DNA of 64,000 nucleotides from assembly GCA_019321725.1 (NCBI GenBank), contig CM033108.1, positions 7,830,060 to 7,894,059 on the forward strand, written 5' to 3'. Below, in pieces: positions 13,301-24,579 of the stretch. A model generated the notes under the pieces. The model did no database searches. It had not been told where the DNA came from and was given only the letters and a program-made list of their open reading frames with translations. How positions within the stretch are numbered: position 1 is the first letter of the stretch; every line of letters begins with the position of its first letter. Source of the DNA: Paulownia fortunei (Eukaryota; Streptophyta; Magnoliopsida; Lamiales; Paulowniaceae). Both the position numbers and the translations under genes were made by a program.

Positions 13301-13370
13301 TACATGCACAAATAATATTGCACAAGTTGTTTATATATATATTTATACATATTGTTGGGAGGGTGTGATA
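10304..13370 (+). mobile_element. Probable solo LTR, 3067 bp, with 5-bp target duplication GATAT
   Basis: Starts TGTAATACCC and ends GGGTGTGATA, nearly inverted termini. It is flanked on both sides by GATAT (10299-10303 and 13371-13375). No coding domains are inside, so a solo LTR left after LTR-LTR recombination is the simplest reading. It holds a GC-rich direct repeat: segments near 12558-12625 and 12658-12723 share GGAGGAT.ACAGGGG and CTTGACTG/CTTGGACTG. A homologous copy lies in opposite orientation at 62557-64000, sharing for example GGATGACGACCT.TTGGG and ACTTATTGA. Long LTRs with TGTAACACCC-type ends are typical of gypsy elements; the lineage is inferred only. Confidence 0.72.
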
Positions 13371-13375
13371 GATAT

Positions 13376-14464
13376 TTAACCCAAATAAAACTTCTATATG
13401 ATTGTACTAAAATTAGGGAAAAGATTCTATTTTCAACCTACTAGAAACTCTGAGGAAAGAGCTCTTTTTCTCTCTCTAATCTCAAGTGTGAGGGTGTCTA
13501 TAACAACAGCTTCAGTCGCTCTTTTTCTTTATTTGTGTTAGAAATTGGGTTGGGTTTGTCATCTTTGACCTAATTAGTATTCATATTTAAATTGAATATT
13601 AATTCCACAATTTGAATGGGATTTAATTTCATAATTGGATTGGAATTATTCCTTTTATTAGAAGAGAATATATTCCAATATACATCAAATGCTTATCCTA
13701 ATAGAATAGGTGAATTATCGTATTATCCTAAGACACTCTCTTTATATTTTTTTCTCTATACACTTTTTCTCTCTATGTCTTTCTAGAATCTGAAATCTAA
13801 GATTTGAACTGTATAATTGAGTGTGTAGCTTTAGTAGTTATCTACCATCACATATGCATGGTTGATTCGAGAGAATGTATATTTGTGGTTCGATCAAGAA
13901 AGGCTTGTAGACAAATTTAGTTTGGGATGTATAGATGGATATAATTCCACTGCGTATAACTCATTCACTTAATTATTATTAAGTGTTTCATATTGATTAT
14001 GGAATACGTGTGAATATTCAATATCAACTATCAATTTTATAATAGTTTGCATTGCACTAATAGTATTTGATAGTATTTTCCATCAAGGAGACTGTGTTCT
14101 TGGCCTTATTGAGATAACTTTAAATGCCATTGGTCCATTTTCTTGTTTTCTTCCTTATTAGTTTTCATTCTTAACTCATCATTTCTTATCTCTAATCTGT
14201 TATCTTTCTTGTAGTGTTGACGAGTACATTCTCTATGCCTATAGATTGTGGGTTAGGGGGCAAGGAGAAAGATGATGGAGTTTAATATACCAGATGGGAT
14301 ATGGAGGGATGATGCTCAAATCAGGGGTTATTTTCTAGTTAGCAGGTTTTTATCCAGTAGAATATTACTTTGATGCCTTTCGTTCCACCACTATGGCTGC
14401 CCTTAATATAGGTAAAAAGGTATGAACATCAAGAAGATAAAGAACGACATAATTCTTCTAAGGT
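13376..14464. other. Non-coding stretch, possible LTR fragment
   Basis: No ORF of note. TGTTAGAAATTGGG near 13536 followed by TTTATATTT-type AT-rich promoter-like sequence resembles the start of a copia LTR, but no matching end, repeat copy or primer site was found. Confidence 0.3.
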
Positions 14465-15392
14465 TCAACGATAATAGTTGACAGTGAAAAAATCGTTATT
14501 TTGGACCATGTATTCCTTGTCAAATTTGGTAATTTGTTTTAAAGTATTGTGCCAACTAATTGTAGATAATGTGGATTGAGAATATTGAATACACATGAGA
14601 TGATCATGGAGAATTGCTATCTTGTTTAACCTCTTGTAGATGTTTGCTAATACGAGAAAAACAAGACTCACCACTCGATCGGTTGCCATGAGGCTCGCTA
14701 TTTTGAAGGTACTAGAGTGTATCAAGTTGATATCATCATTGGGACGAACAAATACATAAAGCCAACAAACTAAATATGCCACCAAGTATGTTTTTTCTCT
14801 CAAACTTTTTTTAACGCCAAACTTTGAAAGTGAAGCCTTGTCCTCGGGCTCCATTCTCCATGTACACCAAAGTTGTTAAGTGGATTCTGAGTTGATTTGG
14901 GGCAAACCATCTTTTTTTTCTTCTCTACATGGAGAAGATGGATGGTACCGAGCTGCCTTCTTGGACTATAATCTGACCCTCTCGTTAATGGATACTTGAG
15001 AAGATTGATCTCCATTGGCACTCTCTCGAAGCATGAAGTAAGTACTTGTAAGAGCGAGGGACGAATCTACTTCCCACCTCATCGACGCCATTAAGATCCT
15101 TTGTGCTGGGAACAACTTCGTCATTGAGAAATTTGATCCTCAAAATGCCCATAAGAGTGTGCAAATCCCATGGTAATATGGACAATTCTCCATGGGAAGT
15201 CAATAAAGTGTTAGTAAGTGGACACCATGCCTCGCAAAATGTATTGACTATGTCGTAATTGCAATCATATGTAAAAAATGAAGCATACACTCGATTGTAT
15301 ATTTACGCTGCAAGAAGCTTGTGCTCGCACTAATTGAAGATGTTTTCGACCCACTCCCAATACCCCTTGTTGTTTTTGGTCCCACTAGGCAT
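14465..15392 (-). pseudogene. Plant mobile domain (PMD) gene, N-terminal to middle part
   Basis: The ATG at 15392 starts MPSGTKNNKG, then WEWVE, a stop, YASFFTYDCNYDIVNTF, CEAWCPLTNTL and LNGVDEVGSRFVPRS, and after a frameshift YPLTRGSDYSPRRQLGTIH. The end (14854-14465) has KKSLREKTYLVAYLVCWLYV and FKIASLMATDRVVSL. These are hallmarks of the aminotransferase-like plant mobile domain (PF10536), which occurs in transposons and as antisense genes in Tat elements; its function is unknown. The copy stops where the middle of the domain should continue. It begins directly behind an LTR-end-like sequence. At least three disruptions are seen. Confidence 0.75.
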
Positions 15393-15455
15393 GCTAGAAA
15401 TTTATAATAAAATTTCATGTTTGCAAAATAAAATCATAAACAAGAAAAATACACT
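15393..15455 (-). repeat. Remnant of a Tat LTR 3' end upstream of the PMD ATG
   Basis: On the plus strand, 15388-15455 resembles 23284-23345 (GGCATGC.AGAAA then ATTTCATGTTT.CAAAATAAA), which is the LTR end and gag leader of the Tat-like element. Only about the last 60-70 bases of the LTR are present. Confidence 0.6.
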
Positions 15456-15599
15456 TCATGAGTTTTGATGAAAGTAAATGCAATCGAAGGATTGGATGAT
15501 ATAATTTCTTTTTGTTATGTAATATCAAGAATAATGATATTCGTTTCATGAAGTAAAAAGAGAAAAGAAAAGTCCTAAACAAATACTAAGCAAAAGGAC

Positions 15600-17110
15600 A
15601 TAAATTCTTTAACTCTTCTTTGACGGCCTCCAAATGTACCACTGAAGTCTTCATTTTTCAACCATTTCATCATCAATGGGAAAGTATTCTCGATAGCAAT
15701 GATTTTCTCTTTAATCTCATGAATGGCTTAAATACTTTGAAGAAGTTCTTGTTGTCATTTCAATGATACAGACAAGTTCTTCATTCGTCCCTTCAAGTAG
15801 TCAAGCTCTTTCTTGATATACTCCAACTCCTCCATAGTAGATTGAATTTGGTTAACCTTTTTATTTTCTCTAGTCTTGGCATCATGAAGACCATTTTTAG
15901 CTTCACTCAATTTCCATTCAAAAAATTCTTTAGATGCTTTTTCAGAAGATGTTGACCTTGTCTCATCATAAATAGTAGCCCTGGCAAAAAAATGCTTTCA
16001 ATAATTCTTCTAAATGAATATAGTCAAAATTGTTGAAGCTCTTCATGGTCAATCATAAATAACACATCATCTTTTATAGACAAAATTGATTTAATCGAAG
16101 TACTTGTTATCCTCTCAAGAAGATAACTCTATACGTTTTGAAAGTACTCATTTTGGTGATTAAGTATAAACTTTCCACCTTCAAAAATTAAAACTACTGC
16201 ACAATGAGGTGTTTGTTTAGCCCTATCCAAGTTGAATGTGTATTCTGTATTGCCTTGTCAATTAGAGGAATTGTTGCCATCAAGTTGGGCCCCAAGATCA
16301 ACCTTTGGCTACCTTGTAATCACTCATCATCATCAATGTTGAGAAGTTCTTTCTCCAACTGAGACATTGCGTGTTTTAAGTTAGAAAAAAACTATAAAAA
16401 GAATTTATTTCTTATACAAAAAAGGGTTAAGAATAATTTCTTTAACAAAGTTCTCATTTCACGTGGATTACTTGTAACATCACGAGCATCAATGTTATGT
16501 GGAATCACAGATTTGGGGTTCCTTTTGAGTCTTTTCTAATGACATTCTACATAACTACTACCATTTTTCTCCAAAGAATGAGAAGCACTCTTTTTCTTGT
16601 TAGCTTTGAAAGGCCCGAGAGCTGATAAGAATATGTGGGCAATTTGGAGCATTGCCATCAAGTGGATCATCTCCTTTTTCATGCTCCTTGTGCTTGGGTA
16701 AGACCTTAGTTGGCTTCAAGTAGATCAAACTCGCAATGTTCTCTTCAAAATAACTTCCATGGATCTTGGCCACCATTTCTTATAATCTTTTGAACAAAAT
16801 TTCTTTACATTTGGGGATATACAAGGAATATGTCATTTGACATAGACTTGGACAAGGTACGTAAGCGCTAATGGTGAAGCCTTTCTTCCAAAGAAGCTTT
16901 GCAGATGTCTCGTGTGGCACTATTTGATAGAATCTATATTGGAGACTGAATCAATGGGTACTATAAGGCTCAACAATAAAATGTTTACCTTGCTGCAAAT
17001 AAAGATAGCTCAAAGGAATGACAATGAAGTAGTTCTACTCAAATTCCTCAGTATTTCCATTGTCAACATATAAGAAATCTTTGCTCTTGGTGATGATGCT
17101 GTAAGTCCAA
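15600..17110 (-). pseudogene. PMD gene copy, middle to C-terminal coiled coil, minus strand
   Basis: The minus-strand reverse complement of the plus-strand copy at 17870-18960: the same order of segments is found (GTIRLNNK-like block near 16960 as read on plus, coiled-coil region 15950-15750, end near 15600). Stops and small indels are frequent and no long frame remains. It joins the LTR remnant at 15455, and its inner end near 17110 abuts the start of the opposite copy. It is recognised by its homology to the neighbouring copy rather than by its own translation. Confidence 0.65.
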
Positions 17111-17129
17111 AAAAATGAAGTCTCCTTCG

Positions 17130-18960
17130 TGAATTCTATTGCAGGCATTCCGATAATCAGATTTCTCTATGATGAAATTGTTCTAAGCGCGAAGGAGCAT
17201 TGACGAGGTAGGAAATAGATTTTATCCCTCGCTTTTGCAATTACTTACATCATGCTTATCATCTGCTTTGAGGGTGTGCCAATGGAGATCATTCTTCTCA
17301 AGTATCCATTGGTGAGTGAGTCAAATTTTGGTCCAAGAAGGCTGGTAGGTACCATCCACCTCATCCATGTAGAGAAAAGAAGGTGGCTCACCCCAAATCA
17401 ACTCAAAATCCACTTGGCGACTTTAACGTACATGGAGAGTAAAGCCCTGCGAAGAAGGCTTTACTTTCAAAGATTGGCGTTAAAGAGAGTTCGAAAGAAG
17501 AAAAATTACTTGATGGCAAATTTAGCTTGCTGGCTTTCTGCATTTGTTCTTCCAATAATGATATCAACTCGATATGCCTTAGTACCTTTGAAATGGCGAG
17601 CATCATGGCATGCACTCGAATGATCAACCATGTTGTTCCCATCTTAGCAAGCATCTACAAGGGCTTAGATAAGATTGCAAGTTCTCCATGACTATCTTGT
17701 GTGTATTCAACATTCACAAACCACTTTGTTTACAGTTGGTTGGCATATTACTTCAAAACTCATTATCATATTTGGCAAGGAATACGTGGTCTTAAAATGA
17801 CGATATTTTCTAGAGAAGTAAGGACAAAATACTATGATCCCAAAGAGGCCCGCAAGGGAATCAACAAATGAGACTTCTTTTCTTGGACTTGCAATATGAT
17901 CACTAAGAGCAATGATTCCTTGTATATTGACAATTGAAATGCTAAGGAATTTGAATAGAACTACTCCATTGACATTCGTTTGAGCCATCTTTCTTTGCGG
18001 TAAGGTGAACGTTTTATTATTAAGCCTTATAATCCCTATCGATTTAGTTGTTAATATGGATTTTATCAAATAGTGCTAGGGGTTCTCACACGACATATCC
18101 ATTAAGCTTCTTAGAAGAATGACTTCACCACTAGCTCTTAAAGTAGAATAAATAAATTCTTTTTATAGTTCTTTTCTAACTTAAAACATGCAATGCCTCA
18201 GAGAAAGAATTTTTCAAAATCACAAAGTAGTAAAGGTCGATCTTGGGGCCAACTTATTGGCCACAATTCCTACAGTTGACATTGCATTACAAAATGAGAT
18301 ATTGAACTTAGCTAGGGCTAAACAAACATCTCATTGTGCGGCATATTCAATGTTTGAAGGTGAAAAGTTTATACTTAATCACCTAAGGGAGTACCTTCAG
18401 AAGATGTGAAGTAATCTTCATGAGAGGATAAAAAGTACTTCGATTGAATCCATTTCATCCATCAAAGATGACATATAATTTGTGCTTGAGTTCGTGAAGA
18501 GCTTCAATAATTTTGACATCTCTCATTTGAAAGAATTATTGAAAGTACCTTTTGCCTAGGTTGCTGCTTAAAATGGAGCAAGATCAATATCTTTTCAAAA
18601 GATCCGAAGAACTTCTTGCACGACAACTAAGTGAAGCTAAAGATCGTCTTCATGATACCAAGACTAGAGAAAATAAAGAGATCAACCAAATTCAATCCAT
18701 CAAGAAAAAGTTGGAGCATATCAAGAAAGAGCTTGACAACTTGAAGGGATGAAGGAAGAACTTGTCTACATCATTAAAATGACAACAAGAACTTCTTTAG
18801 AGTGCTCAAGTCAAAGTTTATTGCATTTAAGAGAAAATCATTGCTATCTAGAATACTTCCCCATTGAGTGACGAAGTGGTTTAAAATTTGAAGATTTCAA
18901 TGGTACATCTAGAGGCTGCCAAAGAAGAGTTGAAACTTTTATGTCCTTTTGCTTAGTATT
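17130..18960 (+). pseudogene. PMD gene copy, antisense gene of the Tat-like element
   Basis: Starts inside the PMD domain near 17145 (IPIIRFLYDEIVLSAKE). It continues with FGPRRLVGTIHLIHVEKRR and KKNYLMANLACWLSAFVLP (17252-17623), and the PMD end region DPKEARKGIN near 17850. The C-terminal part holds a coiled coil (18552-18752, QLSEAKDRLHDTKTREN and KKKLEHIKKELDNLKG). It runs antisense to the Tat-like gag-pol, ending about 500 bp from that element's integrase stop, the usual place of the antisense ORF in Tat elements. Many stops are present. The N-terminus is missing, so the copy is truncated at the inverted-repeat centre. Confidence 0.7.
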
Positions 18961-19483
18961 TAATTAGGACCTTTTCTTTTCTCTTTTTGTTTCGTGTAGC
19001 GAACATAATTATTCTTTAGATTACCTAATTTGTTTTCTATCATGCAATCCTTCAAGTGATTTATTTTCATCAAAACTCATGAAGTCTAAACTTAAATTTT
19101 TTTTCTTTTCTCTCTCTCTCTTTAGCGTGATGAACTACTATCCCTTGTCAAAAAGATAACATAATATATAATAAACTCATGAATGAACTTAGAAAATATC
19201 TAAGCTGCTTACATACCCCAACAAAGGGATCAAGTCATAATATAGTTCAAAAAAATTATTTTTTTAGGGAGGGTGCCTTGCACTGTTTATACTCATGCAG
19301 ACAAGTGTACCCATTGTTATATTTAGTAGAGTAAATTAGCAATTTAACCACATGCATTTACTTTTGGAGGGGTAAGTCAGTAGTTTAACCATGTGCACTA
19401 CCTTTGGTGTGTACCGCTCTTAGTTTATACTCGTGTGGATCAAGAGTAATGTGGCTCATGCATCAAGGAGCTTTTTTCTAACT

Positions 19484-20038
19484 TCATGCATAATAGCATT
19501 TTAGGAACTTCTTATTTATCGCGTTTATTCTTAAGCCATTTTCGACAACCAACTTGTAAGTGCCACTTGTGTAAACTTTTTTATTAACATAAGGACTATC
19601 CTACTTTGATGTGAACTTGTTTCCTGTTCAATGAGTAGTAATGATGGATCTCCTCACAGCAAGCACCAAATCACCAACTTGAAAAGAGTATGGCTGCACT
19701 TTCTTGTTGAATGCTCTAGGAAAGAAAGCTTGATAGCACTTAATTTTTTGTTGCGATTCTAACATTTTCTCATCAAGAGCTTCCGACTCCTTAAGGCACA
19801 AACATGCATTTTGTTTTTATTCATCAACAGCCAACAAGGCGCTAATAGAGATTGGTCAAGGGTTGTTGACATCGCCCAGATTAACCTCTTTCAATTCATC
19901 AGTTGTAGCTTTGATACCTTTGAGCTCACGAGGAGTAGCCTCATCATTATCCTCTTCAACTAGAATTTCTTCATTCAAAGTGATATAATACATTGACACC
20001 TCATCTTTCTCTATATGTTCAATGTCTTTGAAATCCAC
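19484..20038 (-). pseudogene. Gypsy pol remnant: pre-RT linker joined in frame to integrase C-terminus
   Basis: One reading frame runs from MDFKDIEHIEKDEVSMYYI through LKEVNLGDVNNP, the acidic stretch that normally precedes RT. It passes two stop codons and goes straight into ESEALDEKMLESQQKIK, AFNKKVQPYSFQVGDLVLA and INKKFLKCYYA with a stop at 19484. The latter is the DNA-binding C-terminal end of gypsy integrase. About 1,000 residues (RT, RNase H and the integrase core) are missing at the join near 19815, without loss of frame. Four in-frame stops are present. Confidence 0.8.
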
Positions 20039-21002
20039 ACATGCCTTTATTTTGCCACTTTTTTTTTTATCTTAAATAAACCATATGCATGGCGTCATCT
20101 ATTTCTTTTATATAACCACTACTAATCAATTTAAAGATTTGCTTATGCAAGCGATCCTTAGCATTTCAAGAAATTGCTGCCACTTCTATTATATAAGAGA
20201 AAACCATACATTCTCTGTTATTTTCTTCATTATCTTAGATCCATGTGAAAATAACAGTTTGCAATTTAACCTTCAAGACTTTGTCACATGATATGAGCAA
20301 AGTACTGCAACACCTCATATGTGATGGATACCGACTTTGGAGCTCTTGAGTGGCTCGTAGCCCATCAATTTTCTTCAAACGCCATAACATCTTGGAGACA
20401 TTCAATCTTTCATTATTAGTTCCTTCAACTTTCTAAACAGGCCAAGTCTATCAAAGACAGAATTTCGTTTCACTTTCTTTCCATTTTTATCAAAGGAATT
20501 ATTTATTGATAAAAAAATTTCCTCAGTCACATGATTGTTGTTGTATCTTTTGATAGTAATGTGGGTAGGATTTTATGGGACAAACACAAGGGCCATTAGA
20601 TTATTTTGAATAGCATGCCCTCTTTCTTTCAACATCCTTTGGGTAGCATTAAGCCCATGCACTTGTTCACTAGTAGCCTCAAGAGGGAGTTTTTCTAAGG
20701 TAGAACATTTTTGTGGGTAGTATCCAACTAACAAAAAGTTTGTAGACTTTTAAATCAAAGAATTTTTCAATTTGAGTTCTAAATATTCTCCATATTTTTT
20801 CTCGTGTCCTTGAATCGAGCGAACAAATCATTTAAGTAGTTGAGGAGACAACTTCTTTGCATCAAGTTTGGTCAACCATAATACCAAATCTTTTGTGACT
20901 CATCTCTAGTGAGAGATGATTCACCTTTTGAGATATTTCCATTATAGTGAACTCGCAAGGTGACTTTTTTTTTTACTTTTGTCAACTTGATCATTGTTGG
21001 TT
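20039..21002 (-). other. Decayed gag-pol linker of the Tat-like element
   Basis: Sequence between protease and the pre-RT block; no open frame of note and no recognisable domain. Confidence 0.45.
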
Positions 21003-21458
21003 TTATTGCCCATAAAATGGGCTTTCTTTAGCCTTTGTCATCTTCACATCATTAAGATAGTACTTAGCATCAGCAAAACATGATTCACCTTTAGTGAAAG
21101 GTTTATCATCTCCAATCACTTTTTTGACCATGTAGCCCTCTCGACAATACTTGAAACATTGGTGCCAAGTAAAAAGAACCACTCCATTCTCATGAAGCCA
21201 AGGATGGCCGAGAAGCATGTTATATGATGTTTTGGCATCTATGACATGGAATAGTGCAGTCGACAACATATCATCCATGATCAACTTCAATTTTATGATG
21301 CCAAGAGTCCTCTTCCCTCCTTGGTTGAAACCTTGGATCATTAAGCAGCTATTTGCAAATTCATCCATGGAAACTTCCAACTCATTCATTGTACACAAGG
21401 GCAAGATATTGACTGCAGAGCCTCCATCAATCAATTTCTTATTCTTTTTTGCTCGCAA
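21003..21458 (-). pseudogene. Gypsy retropepsin (protease) domain
   Basis: Processes the Gag-Pol polyprotein in intact elements. The active-site block reads KLIDGGSAVNILPL, with DGG in place of the common DSG/DTG. Then come MIQGFNQGGKRTLG, the ALFHVIDAKTSYNMLLGHPW block and WHQCFKYCREGYMVKK. The motif order and spacing are those of Tat-lineage proteases. The frame is open for 151 codons. It follows gag on the minus strand after a short linker. Confidence 0.85.
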
Positions 21459-21739
21459 GTATAAACAATTAGGAATAATGGCCTCTTATGGGGTTTAGAA
21501 CCAAGTAACAAATCTTCATTAGTAAAGGTCATTGTCGACAGATAATCATCAATGACAGTATGAAGCTCTATTTTAGACTGACAGACTTCACTAGAGCAAA
21601 TCTTTTATTCACTTATCATGTTATATGAATCGTCATTGCCACCATTATTCTAGGCATATTTATCATCATGGCATTAGAAGATCCAAATATAGTGGAGATA
21701 AGATTTGTGATTGCATTATACTCCTCAAGTGAGATCTTT

Positions 21740-23286
21740 CCTTGATGAGCCAATTGTATAAATTTCTCTCTCATTATGATTGGATGCCCTACCAAACGAT
21801 GGTATTTGTAGTACTTTGGATCATCAATTCGCCCAGCCTCTTTGGATTATTTTATTTCTACCAATGCAATGAGGTTTGTATTGAGCAAGTCATCCAATAT
21901 TCCAGAGACATCAAAGTCGAGAAATGGGTATTGCTTTGCTTCCATCTATTTTAGAGTCAATTTTCTTTGCCCTTTTTTTGATAGATATATTTCTTTTCTC
22001 CATTTTTGTCATTTGCCATCCCTAAAAGCTTGATAGGTTTAACATTCACTGCTATGGATTCTTTGATTGGAGTTTTGGGAAAATGATTGCCCCATTTCTT
22101 GGCTTCGTGCCTTTATTTGGACTTGTAAGGCTCTTGAATGAGTAGCCTATCAGCTCTACTTGTAGACATACTCAACCCCATATCATGCGATCGAGTAGCC
22201 AATTTTTCAAACATCTTGGCTTGCATATCTCAATGGTCAAAGTCTCAGACAATCAATTTTTACTGTTAAGGATTAAAATTCTCTAATAATTGATAGTCGA
22301 TGACATGCTCTTTATTCCACTTTTGTGAATTTGTGAGTTCAATTATGCTAGTTGTTCATCAGGTGCTATAAAAGCAATTGTGAAATTCTTGTTCAACTGC
22401 CCCCAACTATTAATTGAACTTGCCTCTATGTCTGTGTACTAATCAAATGCATTTTTTTTAATTATCAGACAATTTACTTTATGAGGTAGCTCTCTATGTT
22501 CTAGTATTATTTTATGTCTCAATAAAATGAGCCACATGTTGCTTTGGTTTTTCTTCGAATTACTAAAACATTATGGGTTGATAGCTAACTGACATCTTTA
22601 AATTATCAGTTCTCTTTAGTGTACAGTTTGACATAACTCAAAGATGATTTTGGAGCATCTATCAAATTTGTCTTTGATAGTACAAAATCCTTCAGGTGGT
22701 CAACATGAATCAATCTATCAAATGAAACTTGCAGATCTTTAGTTGAAGACTTCTCTATTTCACCTGATTGTTGCTTCATGGATGTCTCAGCTTTGTCGTG
22801 AGCCTCAACTTGTTTTCCCATCACGCGACTAGTATCAACATTGTCTACTTTGTTTACTAGCTTTGTGAATTGAGAGTTTTGTTCTTGAACATGCTTTGTG
22901 AATCCCTCAATGGCCGTTGTCAAACTTACAATCTGCTTCTCCAAAGTTGTAGCATTTATCACAATAATGGGTGCATGTTCGAAGTAAATGAGTAACTTAA
23001 TGTTGAACAAGGAGTCGATGGCGTAGATTCATCCCTCATGATTCCATTATCTTCATTTATGTTAGGTAGATACAGTGAATCCTAGCAGTTTCGAGTAAAG
23101 AAGTCATCTCGAAAGATGCTTGAAACTTTTTGGGCATACTTCTCGTGATGGCGCCAAGAGTTTCGATTGCAGCATTTGAAGAACTTGAAGTAGCAACTAC
23201 TACAATCTTGCAAGCAACCATCATAATACTTCAAATCTTTTTGATAAAGAGAAGAGATGAGATGTAGAGATTGTACCATTGGGCAT
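21740..23286 (-). pseudogene. Tat-like gypsy gag, broken
   Basis: The first ATG behind the LTR (23286) gives MPNGTISTSHLFS and then stops. The N-terminal helical part at 23010-22606 has KQIVSLTTAIEGFTKHVQEQ, VNKVDNVDTSRVMGKQVEAH and KDLQVSFDRLIHVDHLKDF. The capsid part (22600-22150) is full of stops but shows LATRSHDMGLSMST. Near 21800 DDPKYYKYHRLVGHPI stands for the zinc-knuckle segment, with its cysteine replaced by tyrosine. The start shares sequence with the PMD start at 15392. Confidence 0.78.
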
Positions 23287-23297
23287 GCCAGAAACTT

Positions 23298-24158
23298 GTA
23301 ACAAAAATTTCATGTTTACAAAATAAAGCCACAAATAAGAAAAATTAGTAAAATTGAGTTTAATGAATTAAAAGAAAAAAAATGATTACAATCTCTAATT
23401 AACCCTATGATTCTTCAAGAACAAGAATCCTTGAATAAAAATTTGGAGATGGAATCGCTGCTTTGATCTCATCCGAACTTGATTTTGTCTTTCAATAACA
23501 TTAATTCGAAGGCTTAACACCACGATCATGAATTAAATGCTACAACTTTAAGAACATTCACTTTTAGATTTGACAACTTGTTGATGGAATCGATCCTTCG
23601 ATCTCCTCCAAAGTTGGATTTGATCTTCAATAACATTAATTCAAGGGTTTAACAACTTATTCTCGAATTAAACATTATAATTTTGATGGCCTTCATGACG
23701 AACACCTTGATATCCACCTTAAATTCCTGGGTCTCCTTAATTTTGATGGATTTAGTTGAGAGAATTTCTTCTAACATCTTTCTTTATTGGACTTCTTTTT
23801 CTTCTCAACTTGTGTTTAACTTCTTGAAGATAACCACTATTTATACTTGTGGAGTAGGAGCTCTTGCCATTTTTATTTAATGAAGTAGCGCGATTTGATT
23901 GACTCTTCATGATTTATTTGATTAATATTTACTGCATTAATCATAAGATGTGATTTGAATTACAAAAATATTAGTATTCTTTTTCATAATTTGCAAGATA
24001 CAATCTTGATTGCCAAAAATTAATATTTGACACTTGGCGATATTTGATTGGCCGATAAAATATATATTAATATATCAATTAATTAACTATTTACTTTAGA
24101 AATTAAATTTGATTAAACTCCTAAAATATAAAATTTATATTTAATATAGTATTTTACA
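23298..24158 (-). repeat. 5' LTR of the Tat-like element (about 861 bp)
   Basis: The inner edge TGTAAC lies at 23298, 11 bases before the gag ATG region; the outer edge TTTTACA at 24158 gives TGTAA-type inverted ends. A TATA box is at 23837-23845. A diverged direct repeat lies in the transcribed part: 23452-23547 and 23586-23681 share GGAATCG, GATCTC.TCC and TCAATAACATTAATTC. The outer boundary is inferred from the terminal match only. Confidence 0.55.
23837..23845 (-). promoter_or_regulatory. TATA box of the Tat-like LTR
   Basis: Minus strand TATAAATAG, about 310 bases inside the LTR start and 550 bases upstream of the LTR end. Confidence 0.55.
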
Positions 24159-24579
24159 TATGTCATCATATAATTGGCCATATATTTAATTTGTCTATAA
24201 ATGTCCCTTGAGACTTGTTCACAGACAATGTGTCTTGGAGTGAATAAGTCGTGATAATCACTTCGATATTTTCATTTGTAATTGGCTTGTAAAAATGTAT
24301 GTAGACTTTTGAACTTAACCAAGTAAACCAAAGAATTGGACTTTTGGCCAATATGCACTGTTTTTGAAACTTTCAATTTGACAAAGGTCAATTTGAAGTG
24401 CAATCTACAACTTTTAAAGCTTCAACTTGTATGCTTTTAATTTAAAGCCCATAAAAGCAATTGAGAAGAGTTGAAAGATTACCTCTGCCAACAAAATAAT
24501 TTTGCTGAATTGGCACCAACCATTTTTGATCTAAAATAAAAGGTGCCTAACTTAGGCAATTGTCAATTAAGATGTCTAA

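Larger units (their letters stand above)
15455..19090. repeat. Large imperfect inverted repeat built from two PMD gene copies
   Basis: The left arm is about 15455-17110 and the right arm about 17870-19085, with a ~760-base spacer that itself is inverted relative to 14465-15000. Paired landmarks are GATCAACC...GGGGCC at 16260-16320 with GATCTTGGGGCC at 18240, and the AAAACTCATGAAG end at 19080 with its complement at 15460. Confidence 0.7.
19170..24158 (-). mobile_element. Tat-like Ty3/gypsy element with internal pol deletion
   Basis: Minus-strand order is LTR (23298-24158), gag, protease, linker, integrase C-terminus, then a post-integrase stretch near 19270-19170 containing TGATCCCTTTGTTGGGG and GTAAGCAGCTTAGATATT, as found behind integrase in many Tat elements. 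RT, RNase H and the integrase core are absent. The 3' LTR was not found; the region beyond is the rearranged PMD block. Confidence 0.75.

Noticed and set aside
13536..14120. Possible copia LTR starting TGTTAGAAATTGGG
   Set aside because: No matching end, no second copy and no primer binding site were found.
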